Below the pieces are notes generated by a model that made no database searches, was not told where the DNA came from, and was given only the letters and a program-made list of their open reading frames with translations. A DNA stretch of 38,381 nucleotides from UBA5399 sp964464145 (GTDB lineage Bacteria > Bacillota > Clostridia > Christensenellales > Christensenellaceae), in contig CAYXFB010000020.1 in NCBI GenBank assembly GCA_964464145.1, positions 1-38,381 of the forward strand. The letters are read 5' to 3'. The position numbers were made by a program, and so were the translations under genes. How positions within the stretch are numbered: position 1 is the first letter of the stretch; every line of letters starts with the position of its first letter. Positions 14,690 to 22,311 of this stretch are shown piece by piece.

Positions 14690-15385
14690 CTACACAATTT
14701 CCTTCAATCTAAAGTCCATGTAGTCGGCTGAAACTAGATTATAGTTTACATTCCCCACCTTTATATCGGTCAATCTGGTCTGTCTGAGAACCTCTCCGTG
14801 CAGGTGCCCAAACACCACCTCACTGACCCCGTAATCCGCCATAATATCGGATATTTCCGTGTGCAGATACTTTTCGTATATGGGCGGAAAGTGCGTCATG
14901 GCAATTATGGTTTTGCCCTCGTGGCGCTTGGCGCTATCCAGCGAAAGCACAAGGCGCAGCTTTTCGCGCTCGTATATCTTTTTGTCCTCCTCACCCGCGC
15001 CCGCATCCAACGGCAGCGTCCACCCGCGCGTACCACAAAATACATAATCCCCCACCACAAGCGAGTTGTTCTGTATAATGTGTGAATCTCCGCACAGAAT
15101 GGAGTTCACCTTCGCCATAGATCCCCACCAGAAGTCGTGATTGCCGCGCAGCATTATTTTTTTGCCGGGCAGCGCGCCTATGGCCTCAATATCGGGCACG
15201 GCTTCCTCAAGACGCATGGCCCAGCTTATATCTCCGGGAATCAGCACCACGTCATCCTGCGTCACGCGCGCGTTCCAGTCCTCGCTTATGCGTTCGAAAT
15301 GGTTTGTCCAGTGGCTGCCGAAAACGTCCATCACCTTGGGCTTAAAAAGCGAAAGATGCAAATCGCCTATGGCGAATATTTTCAT
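14690..15385 (-). CDS. Calcineurin-like metallophosphoesterase
   Basis: 231-residue cytoplasmic phosphoesterase of the calcineurin-like superfamily. Metal-binding motifs appear in order: GDLHLS near the start, PGDISWAM, RGNHDFWW, THFPP and FGHLHGE. No signal peptide or membrane segment. ATG at 15385 with GGAGG four bases upstream; the start overlaps the engB stop (ATGA), so it is translated with engB. Substrate unknown; related proteins are annotated only as Ser/Thr-phosphatase-like. Confidence 0.9.
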   Translation of the reverse strand: MKIFAIGDLHLSLFKPKVMDVFGSHWTNHFERISEDWNARVTQDDVVLIPGDISWAMRLEEAVPDIEAIGALPGKKIMLRGNHDFWWGSMAKVNSILCGDSHIIQNNSLVVGDYVFCGTRGWTLPLDAGAGEEDKKIYEREKLRLVLSLDSAKRHEGKTIIAMTHFPPIYEKYLHTEISDIMADYGVSEVVFGHLHGEVLRQTRLTDIKVGNVNYNLVSADYMDFRLKEIV

Positions 15386-15999
15386 ACGTCCTCCTCCAGC
15401 CTGCTCCATATATAGCCCAGCACGTCCTCGCCGCCGCGCTTCTCAAAGGCCGAGACCCAAAGCACCTGCGGCTTCAAATCTAGGCCGGCCTCATTCTGAA
15501 TGTAACGCTCGATACTACGCGCGTAGTTTATACGCTTGGACTTTGCTATTTTGTCCGCCTTGGTGGCCACTATGGCATAGGGTACGCGAAAATGATCGGC
15601 CCAGCGCACCATTTGCACATCGTCCGCCGAGGGATCGTGGCGTATGTCCATGAGTATGAGCAACCCGCGCAGCAGCTCCGCCGCCTCAAAGTAGCTCTCC
15701 ATCATGTGCCCCCAGCTCTCCCGCTCCGCCTTCGACACGCGCGCAAAGCCGTAGCCGGGCAGATCCACAAGATAAAAGCTGTCGTTTATGGTGAAATAGT
15801 TCACCAACCGCGTCTTTCCCGGCTGTTTACTTACACGCGCCAGCTTGGAGTTGTTGGTCAGGTAGTTTATAAGCGAGGATTTTCCCACGTTGGATTTACC
15901 CGCCACCGCTATTTCGGGAAGAGCGGAATCCGGGTGCTCCGCCCCCTTCTTTGCGCTGGTGTGGAAAACTGCTTTTTTTATCTGCGGTTTATCCATCAT
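15382..15999 (-). CDS. engB: Ribosome biogenesis GTPase EngB (YihA/YsxC)
   Basis: 205-residue TRAFAC-class GTPase needed for late assembly of the large ribosomal subunit. The G1 loop GKSNVGKSS is at about 34-42, with G3 VDLPGYGFA and G4 TKADK. The N-terminal segment (KKAVFHTSAKKG...LPEIAVAG) matches the family. The start codon overlaps the lon stop (ATGATGG). The adjacent lon-engB order is common in Firmicutes. Confidence 0.96.
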   Translation of the reverse strand: MMDKPQIKKAVFHTSAKKGAEHPDSALPEIAVAGKSNVGKSSLINYLTNNSKLARVSKQPGKTRLVNYFTINDSFYLVDLPGYGFARVSKAERESWGHMMESYFEAAELLRGLLILMDIRHDPSADDVQMVRWADHFRVPYAIVATKADKIAKSKRINYARSIERYIQNEAGLDLKPQVLWVSAFEKRGGEDVLGYIWSRLEEDV

Positions 16000-18329
16000 T
16001 TCTCCGCCGCCGGACGCAAGGCCTGCTTTAGCACCTCGTCCGCACTGGTCACAAATATAAACTCTAGCTGCTTCATAACGGATTCGGGCAGCTCCTCCAA
16101 ATCGTTTTTGTTGTCCTTGGGCAAAAGGATGGTGTGTATGCCCGCGCGCAGCGCCGCCAACGCCTTTTCCTTTATGCCGCCTATCTTGAGCACGCGGCCG
16201 GTCAGCGTTATCTCGCCCGTCATGGCAAGGTCGCAGCGCACCTTCCTGCCCGTCAGTGCCGAAGCGATCGCCGTAACCATCGTTACGCCGGCCGACGGCC
16301 CGTCCTTGGGTATCGCGCCTTCGGGCACGTGTATATGTAGATCGGTCTTTTCGTTCACGTCCGTTTCAAAGCCCAGCTTGGCCGCCATTTCACGCACAAC
16401 GGAAATAGCCGTCTTGGCCGATTCCTTCATAACGTCGCCCAGCTGTCCGGTAAGCTCCAGCTTGCCGTTGCCCGGCATTATGGACGCCTCCACGGGCAGC
16501 GTTTGCCCGCCCACAGCAGTCCACGCAAGGCCGGTCACCACGCCCACCGTGTCCGTTTTTGTAACGTTCGTTTCGCTCCGCTTGGGCAGTCCCAAAAAGT
16601 CTTTGAGGTTGCTCTTTGTAACGGAGACCGAGGTCAGCGTTTCGTCCTCCACTATGCGTGCGGCCGTCTTGCGCATTATGGTGGCTATCTGCCGCTCCAG
16701 GCTGCGCACACCGCTCTCCGCAGTGTAGTTGTGTATTATGTCCAGTATCACAGCGTCCGAAAGCTTCACCGTCTTGGGCGAAACGCCGTGCGCCTCGGCC
16801 TGCTTCCTTATGAGGTGCTTCTTAGCTATGTTCAGCTTTTCCACATCCGTGTAGCTTTCTATATTTATTATCTCCATACGGTCATACAGCGGCCCGGGAA
16901 TTGTGCCCACATCGTTGGCCGTTGTAATGAACATTACTGAAGAAAGATCAAAATCTATATCCAGATAGTGATCGCGGAAGGTGCTGTTTATTTCGGGATC
17001 CAGCACCTCCAGCATGGCCGAAGCCGGATCGCCCCTGAAATCGCTGGACATCTTGTCTATCTCGTCCAGCAAAAATACCGGATTCATGCTGCCCGCCTGC
17101 TTTATGGAGGTTATTATCCGGCCGGGGATCGCGCCTATGTAGGTGCGGCGATGTCCGCGGATCTCCGCCTCGTCGCGCACACCGCCCAGCGACATACGCA
17201 CAAATTTTTTGCTGAGCGCGCGCGCAACAGACTTTGCTATGCTGGTCTTACCCACTCCGGGAGGGCCCGCAAGGCAGAGTATAGAGCCTTTCATGTCATT
17301 TTTGAGCTTGCGCACGGCCAAAAATTCTATTATCCTGTCCTTCACCTTATCCAGCCCAAAATGATCCTGATCCAGCACCTTGCGCGCGTGCTTTAAGTCC
17401 ATATCGTCCTCGGTGATAACGCCCCAGGGCATAGATACTATCCAATCCAAATAGTTGTGCAGCACGTTGGTCTCGGGCGAACCGGGCGACATCCTGGCCA
17501 TGCGCGAAAGTTCTTTTTCCGCCTTTACACGCACGTCGTCGGGCAGAGGCAGCTCGTTTATTTTGTCGCGAAACTCCTCTATTTCCTCTATGTCGCTGTC
17601 GCTTTCGCCCAGCTCCTTTTGTATGGCCTTCATCTGCTCGCGCAGAAAATATTCCTTCTGGGATTTATCTATCTGCTGCTTCACGCTCACGGCTATCTCT
17701 TTGTCTATCTCGAGTATCTCAATTTCCTTCTCGAGTATCTCCTGCACCACCTTGAGCCGCTCCAGCTCGTCCACGCAATCCAGCACGCGCTGCTTGTCGT
17801 CCAGCTTTATCGCCACGTTGGAGGCGACCATATCGGCAAACTTGCCCGCGTCCTCAATTTCGTTCACTGTGAAGAGCGTTTCGGCGGGTATGCGCGCGCC
17901 CAACGAGGCGAAGCGTTCAAACAGCTTGCCTATGCGGCGCATGTACACCTCCTTCATAACGGCCTGCCCGGCTTCCTCCTCATCGGTGAAAACCTGTACC
18001 ACCGCCTCTATATAGGGCTCTGTGGAAGCGTAGGTCATCAGCTTCCCCCTGCGCGTCCCCTCCACCAACACACGCATTATATCGCCCGGCAGCTTTAGCA
18101 CCTGCTTCACCTTGGCCACCGTTCCTATTTCGTGTATATCTGTCTTTTCCGGCTTTTCCACGCGCACGTCGCGCTGAGCGGCCAAAAATATCTCCTTGCC
18201 CTGCACCATGCATTCCTCCACCGCGGCGACGGACATGTCGCGGCCAACATCAAAATGCAGCACCATATATGGGAAAACCACCAATCCCCTTAACGCCACC
18301 ATGGGCATAGTCTGTAAATTCTTTTTCAA
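15996..18329 (-). CDS. lon: ATP-dependent Lon protease
   Basis: 777-residue LonA-type protease that degrades misfolded and regulatory proteins. The N-terminal substrate-recognition domain begins LRGLVVFPYMVLHFDVGR. The AAA+ domain has Walker A GPPGVGKTS from residue 355 and Walker B VFLLDEIDK. The serine protease domain carries PKDGPSAG with catalytic S679 and the lysine of GGIKEK near 720. The start is a TTG at 18329 with GAGGTAAGG just upstream; internal ATG codons at residues 8 and 10 are alternatives. It is separated from clpX by 344 bases holding a terminator and a repeat element, so it probably has its own promoter, which I could not place. Confidence 0.97.
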   Translation of the reverse strand: MKKNLQTMPMVALRGLVVFPYMVLHFDVGRDMSVAAVEECMVQGKEIFLAAQRDVRVEKPEKTDIHEIGTVAKVKQVLKLPGDIMRVLVEGTRRGKLMTYASTEPYIEAVVQVFTDEEEAGQAVMKEVYMRRIGKLFERFASLGARIPAETLFTVNEIEDAGKFADMVASNVAIKLDDKQRVLDCVDELERLKVVQEILEKEIEILEIDKEIAVSVKQQIDKSQKEYFLREQMKAIQKELGESDSDIEEIEEFRDKINELPLPDDVRVKAEKELSRMARMSPGSPETNVLHNYLDWIVSMPWGVITEDDMDLKHARKVLDQDHFGLDKVKDRIIEFLAVRKLKNDMKGSILCLAGPPGVGKTSIAKSVARALSKKFVRMSLGGVRDEAEIRGHRRTYIGAIPGRIITSIKQAGSMNPVFLLDEIDKMSSDFRGDPASAMLEVLDPEINSTFRDHYLDIDFDLSSVMFITTANDVGTIPGPLYDRMEIINIESYTDVEKLNIAKKHLIRKQAEAHGVSPKTVKLSDAVILDIIHNYTAESGVRSLERQIATIMRKTAARIVEDETLTSVSVTKSNLKDFLGLPKRSETNVTKTDTVGVVTGLAWTAVGGQTLPVEASIMPGNGKLELTGQLGDVMKESAKTAISVVREMAAKLGFETDVNEKTDLHIHVPEGAIPKDGPSAGVTMVTAIASALTGRKVRCDLAMTGEITLTGRVLKIGGIKEKALAALRAGIHTILLPKDNKNDLEELPESVMKQLEFIFVTSADEVLKQALRPAAEK

Positions 18330-18360
18330 TCTGCCTTACCTCATGCTCTTATGTATATTT

Positions 18361-18520
18361 TATACCAATTCCATTTAAAGAGTGCTTGCACTTTTTATAG
18401 CGCGAAGCGCGTTTGGAATGGCATGAGACGTGTTCTGCGCTGCTCTTGCGCAGAACGTGCCACGCCGCAGGCGCGGCGCTTCCGAATTAAAACAGATGTT
18501 TTAATTCGGAATTAGTATTA
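18361..18520 (+). mobile_element. Hairpin-chain repeat element, copy 1 (MITE-like)
   Basis: A 160-bp non-coding unit between clpX and lon. Its ends are inverted repeats: TATACCAATTCC at the left, GGAATTAGTATTA at the right. Inside is a chain of hairpins: AGTGC/GCACT, GCGC/GCGC, TTCTGCGC/GCGCAGAA, GCCGC/GCGGC and a perfect 13-bp stem CCGAATTAAAACA/TGTTTTAATTCGG. A core of about 38 bases around TTTGGAAT.GCATGAGACGTG recurs in copy 2 at 36805-36990 in opposite orientation. No ORF for a transposase is present, so movement would need one in trans. Confidence 0.7.
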
Positions 18521-18660
18521 CGGCTTACAAAAAAACCGCAGGGCAGTAACACCGCCCAATATTTAAAGTATACAGTTTTATGGCAAAACACGCAATAAAA
18601 AAGCGTTCTCACGGTCTGCCATACAAAACGCGCAGCGTGTACAAAACCCGCTGCGCGCAT
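18487..18660 (-). CDS. Doubtful small ORF after clpX
   Basis: A 57-codon ORF starts 13 bases beyond the clpX stop, with an excellent ribosome site (AAGGAGG, five bases before the ATG). The peptide begins MRAAGFVHAARFVWQTVRTLF and is Cys/Phe/Val-rich. Its end runs into the repeat element. Its first codons lie in the 9-bp stem of an apparent clpX terminator, so it may never be transcribed fully. I do not recognise it. It may be a remnant or a genuine small protein; no function is proposed. Confidence 0.25.
   Translation of the reverse strand: MRAAGFVHAARFVWQTVRTLFYCVFCHKTVYFKYWAVLLPCGFFVSRNTNSELKHLF
18621..18657 (-). terminator. clpX terminator
   Basis: A perfect 9-bp GC-rich stem (CGCGCAGCG with CGCTGCGCG, loop of 11) followed on the minus strand by TTTTGTAT, placed 17 bases after the clpX stop. 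Confidence 0.65.
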
Positions 18661-18673
18661 ATTGTCCTCCTTT

Positions 18674-19966
18674 TTAAGAAGCGCTCGCCTCTTCACGCGT
18701 AGGCTGCTTCTTGCCGGGCTTTTCCTTCTCTTTTTCGCCCACCACCAGCATGGGCTTTTTGCTCATTATGGTGTCCTTTGTTATAACGCATTTCAGCACG
18801 TCCTCACGCGAGGGCAGCTCGTACATTATATCCATCATAGAGCTTTCTATTATGCTTCTCAGGCCGCGCGCGCCCGTTTCGTTCTTTATGGCCATCTTGG
18901 CCACCTCGGTAAGCGCGTCGTCCTCGAACTCTAGCTCCACTCCGTCTATCGCAAACAGCTTTTTGAACTGCTTCGTTATGGCGTTCTTGGGCTTTTTGAG
19001 TATGTCCACCAGCGCGCTTTCATCCAGCGAATGCAGGCTCACCACAACGGGCAGCCTTCCCACGAACTCCGGTATCAGCCCATATTTCAGCAAGTCCTCC
19101 GCGCGCACCTGCGAAAGCGTTTCGCCGATGTCCGTTTCCTTCTTGCTCTTTATCTCCGCGCCAAAGCCCATATTTTTCTTGTTGGTGCGGTTTTCTATTA
19201 TCTTTTCCAGCCCGCCGAAGGCTCCGCCGCAGATGAACAGTATGTTAGTGGTGTCTATCTGCAAAAAATCCTGATGCGGGTGTTTCCTTCCGCCCTGCGG
19301 CGGCACGCTGGCCACCGTACCCTCAAGTATTTTCAGCAGCGCCTGCTGCACGCCCTCGCCAGAAACGTCCCTCGTGATGGAGGCGTTATCGCTCTTGCGG
19401 GTTATTTTATCTATTTCGTCCACGTATATTATGCCCTTTTGCGCGCGCTCAATGTCAAAATCCGCAGCCTGTATAAGCTTTAGCAGTATGTTTTCAACAT
19501 CCTCGCCCACATAGCCCGCCTCTGTCAAAGAGGTGGCATCCGCCATGGCGAAGGGCACGTTCAGTATGCGCGCCAGCGTTTGCGCCAGCAGCGTTTTGCC
19601 GCTGCCGGTAGGCCCAAGCATAAGTATGTTGCTCTTTTGTATCTCCGTATCGTCCTCCGGCATATCAGCCGCGTTGATCCTCTTATAATGGTTGTATACG
19701 GCGACCGCCAAATTTTTCTTGGCGTTCTGCTGGCCTATAACGTATTGGTTCAATATGCGAACCATTTCGGCCGGCTTGGGGAAATCCTTGAGCTCGAAGT
19801 CCTTTTCTTCCTTAAACTCCTCCTCAATTATTTCTCCGCACAGATCCACACACTCATCGCAGATATAAACCCCCGGGCCGGCGATAAGCTTTTTCACCTG
19901 CTCCTGAGATTTGCCGCAGAAAGAGCAGCGAACCTGTTTTACACCATCGTCATAATTATTGTACAT
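18674..19966 (-). CDS. clpX: ClpX, ATPase subunit of ClpXP
   Basis: 430-residue AAA+ unfoldase that feeds tagged proteins into ClpP. The N-terminal zinc-binding domain has C14, C17, C36 and C39 (CSFCGK...CDECVDLC). Walker A GPTGSGKTL begins near 118, and the Walker B element is GIIYVDEIDKI. The ClpP-docking loop, usually IGF, reads MGF in NKKNMGFGAEI. The C-terminus is Lys/Glu-rich. Its start is preceded by GGAAAGG. It follows clpP by 128 bases, which contain a 9-bp hairpin (20016-20041). Confidence 0.97.
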   Translation of the reverse strand: MYNNYDDGVKQVRCSFCGKSQEQVKKLIAGPGVYICDECVDLCGEIIEEEFKEEKDFELKDFPKPAEMVRILNQYVIGQQNAKKNLAVAVYNHYKRINAADMPEDDTEIQKSNILMLGPTGSGKTLLAQTLARILNVPFAMADATSLTEAGYVGEDVENILLKLIQAADFDIERAQKGIIYVDEIDKITRKSDNASITRDVSGEGVQQALLKILEGTVASVPPQGGRKHPHQDFLQIDTTNILFICGGAFGGLEKIIENRTNKKNMGFGAEIKSKKETDIGETLSQVRAEDLLKYGLIPEFVGRLPVVVSLHSLDESALVDILKKPKNAITKQFKKLFAIDGVELEFEDDALTEVAKMAIKNETGARGLRSIIESSMMDIMYELPSREDVLKCVITKDTIMSKKPMLVVGEKEKEKPGKKQPTREEASAS

Positions 19967-20015
19967 TTACACATTGCCTTTCCGCCCACTCTTATACTAT
20001 CCGTATATAGACCAC

Positions 20016-20041
20016 TAGCCTTGCGTGGGCTTGCAAGGCTA
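20016..20041 (-). other. Stem-loop between clpP and clpX
   Basis: TAGCCTTGC pairs perfectly with GCAAGGCTA around eight bases. No T-run follows on either strand. It may protect or process the mRNA between clpP and clpX. Confidence 0.5.
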
Positions 20042-20094
20042 ATCGTAGATCGGTTTGCGGTTTTTTCCGCTATATACCGTGCTATTTCGTCAAC

Positions 20095-20685
20095 TCATTT
20101 TTGCTTTGGCGGTATTATCTCGTCTATTATACCATACTTCAGCGCGTCCTCCGCGGACATAAAATAGTCCCTCTCAACGTCGTTTTTCACCTTTTCTATG
20201 TCTTGACCGGTGCGCTCGCTGAGTATGCGGTTCATCTTGTCCTTTATGTCCAAAATGCGCTGCGCGTGTATGGCTATATCAGTCGCCTGTCCCTGCGTTC
20301 CGCCCAGCGGCTGATGTATCATTATTTCGCTGTTGGGCAGAGATTTGCGCTTGCCCTTCGCTCCCGCCGCCAGCAGGAACGAACCCATGGAGGCCGCCAT
20401 TCCTATGCATATGGTGGAAACGTCGCACTTTATATATTGCATGGTGTCAAATATCGCCATGCCCGCCGTTATGGAACCTCCGGGGCTGTTTATGTACAGG
20501 AATATGTCCTTATCCGGGTCTTCCGCTTCCAAAAATATCATCTGCGCAACCACCAGATCGGCAGACACATCGTTCACTTCGCCCGTCAAAAATATTATCC
20601 TGTCCTTCAGCAGTCTCGAAAAAATATCGTAAGACCGCTCTCCCCTGCTTGTTTGCTCCACGACCATTGGTACTAAGCTGCTCAT
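20095..20685 (-). CDS. clpP: ClpP, proteolytic subunit of Clp protease
   Basis: 196-residue serine peptidase that forms the barrel of ClpXP. The catalytic triad is intact: S99 in GMAASMG, H124 in MIHQPLGG and D173 in VERDYFMS. The N-terminus (LVPMVVEQTSRGERSYDIFSRLLKDRIIFL) is typical. AAGGAG lies six bases before the ATG. It lies between tig and clpX, the classic order tig-clpP-clpX. Confidence 0.98.
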   Translation of the reverse strand: MSSLVPMVVEQTSRGERSYDIFSRLLKDRIIFLTGEVNDVSADLVVAQMIFLEAEDPDKDIFLYINSPGGSITAGMAIFDTMQYIKCDVSTICIGMAASMGSFLLAAGAKGKRKSLPNSEIMIHQPLGGTQGQATDIAIHAQRILDIKDKMNRILSERTGQDIEKVKNDVERDYFMSAEDALKYGIIDEIIPPKQK

Positions 20686-20726
20686 ATAAAACTCCTTGCC
20701 CGGCGGCCGGCACTATCTAAAAAGAA

Positions 20727-22172
20727 TCACTCTTCCGTTTTTTCCGGCTCTTCCGTTTCTTTTTTATCTTCCTTGGCTTCGGCTTTCGCCTTTTTTGCCC
20801 TAGGCTTCTTTTCCTTCTTTTCTTCCGCCTCTTCGGCGGGCTCGTCCTTCTTCGCGGCTTCCTTATAATACTCTTCCGCGTCCACGTCCTCTATCTTAGC
20901 CTTGCTATTGAGGTAGTCGAATACGCGCTCCATAGCCACTCTGTCTTTAAAATAATCCAGCTCCTGGCCGCCCATCGTGTTCTTGTATTCCTGCACCGTC
21001 TTGCCCGCTTCCTCGGCAAGCTCCGCAAGCCTTGCCTCGGCTTCCTCATCCGTGGGCTCTATCTTGAGCTCCTTTATGAGCTCCTCCACAGAAAGACGCA
21101 TACGCACCTGCTGAGAGGATGTGAAGCGGTAGGTTTCTCTGAGCTCGTCCATGGTCTGGCCGGAATACTGGAGATAATCCTCCAGCTTGAGCCCGGAATA
21201 CATCATCTGATAGGACAGCTGCTGCAGCTGATAATCAATCTCCGTATCGATCATAACGTCGGGGATATCCACCGTGGCGTCCTTGGCCAGCGTTTCCAAA
21301 AGCTGGTTTTCAACAGCCACGCGAGAGCGATCCTCCGCCTGCTTTGTGAGGCGCTTTTTAACGTCCTCTTTATACTCCGCCATCGTTTCAAACTCTGAAA
21401 CGTCGGCCGCGAAATCATCGTCCAGCTCGGGCAGCTCCTTGCCCTTCACTTCGTTCAGCTTTATTGCGAAAACGGCATCCTTGCCCGCAAGCTCCGGCGC
21501 GTAATCCTCCGGGAACTTTACGTTTATATCCTTCTCGTCGCCCTTGCTCATGCCTATGAGCTGCTCTTCAAAGCCGGGTATAAAGCGCTTGGATCCTATC
21601 ACCAGCGACTGACCCTCGGCCGTGCCGCCGTCAAACTTCACGCCGTCCACGCTGCCCGAATAGTCTATTATAACCGTGTCGCCATCGGCCACCGCGCGAT
21701 CCACATCCACCCAGCGAACGTTTTGCTCACGCGTGCGCTCTATCTCTGCATCCACATCGGCATCGGTAACCACGGGAATGGGCCTCTTTACATTGATACC
21801 CTCATACTTGCCAAGTTTAACCTCCGGCTTCAAATAAACCTCCGCCGAAAATTCAACTCCCTCATCTTCGCCTATTTTCGTTATATCCACATTCTCCGGA
21901 CGTGAAACCACCTCCAGCTTGTGCTCTTCAACAGCTTCCCTGTAAGCGTCCGGGAAAACTTCCTCAAAGGCATCTTCATAGAAAAGCTGCGCACCGCCGT
22001 AGAAATTTTCCACCATTTTGCGCGGAGCCTTGCCCTTTCTAAACCCGGGGATGTTAAACTTTCCCCTCTGCTTTTGAAACGCTTTGTTTATGCCCTCTTC
22101 GAACTGCTCTGCAGACACGCTTATCTCCAACTTAACTTTATTCGTGTCTATTTTTTCCAACTTTGACGCCAT
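20727..22172 (-). CDS. tig: Trigger factor
   Basis: Ribosome-bound chaperone and prolyl isomerase of 481 residues. The N-terminal ribosome-binding domain carries the signature GFRKGKAPR. An FKBP-type domain (about 150-245: DGDTVIIDYSG...GFEEQLIGMSKGDE) and the helical C-terminal domain follow. The last 50 residues are a highly charged Lys/Glu tail (EEKKEKKPRAKKAKAEAKEDKK), longer than usual. AGGAGG sits six bases before the ATG. A promoter is visible at 22217-22245. Confidence 0.97.
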   Translation of the reverse strand: MASKLEKIDTNKVKLEISVSAEQFEEGINKAFQKQRGKFNIPGFRKGKAPRKMVENFYGGAQLFYEDAFEEVFPDAYREAVEEHKLEVVSRPENVDITKIGEDEGVEFSAEVYLKPEVKLGKYEGINVKRPIPVVTDADVDAEIERTREQNVRWVDVDRAVADGDTVIIDYSGSVDGVKFDGGTAEGQSLVIGSKRFIPGFEEQLIGMSKGDEKDINVKFPEDYAPELAGKDAVFAIKLNEVKGKELPELDDDFAADVSEFETMAEYKEDVKKRLTKQAEDRSRVAVENQLLETLAKDATVDIPDVMIDTEIDYQLQQLSYQMMYSGLKLEDYLQYSGQTMDELRETYRFTSSQQVRMRLSVEELIKELKIEPTDEEAEARLAELAEEAGKTVQEYKNTMGGQELDYFKDRVAMERVFDYLNSKAKIEDVDAEEYYKEAAKKDEPAEEAEEKKEKKPRAKKAKAEAKEDKKETEEPEKTEE

Positions 22173-22216
22173 ACCGGTCCTCCTGACAACATCTTGATTT
22201 TAAACAATACCAATTC

Positions 22217-22245
22217 ATTATAGCTTATGAACCCCGCTCAAGCAA
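22217..22245 (-). promoter_or_regulatory. tig promoter
   Basis: TTGCTT (22240-22245) and TATAAT (22217-22222) with a 17-base spacer on the minus strand, 45 bases upstream of the tig ATG. It is in position to drive tig-clpP-clpX. Confidence 0.75.
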
Positions 22246-22311
22246 GGAAATTTAACATTTTATACACACAATTTGCTGCTATCAAACTATTCTGACACTT
22301 CATCCATAAAA

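Noticed and set aside
22205..22222. AATACCAATTC near the tig promoter as a third copy of the repeat element
   Set aside because: Only about ten bases of the terminal repeat match, and no core or hairpin chain follows; probably chance.
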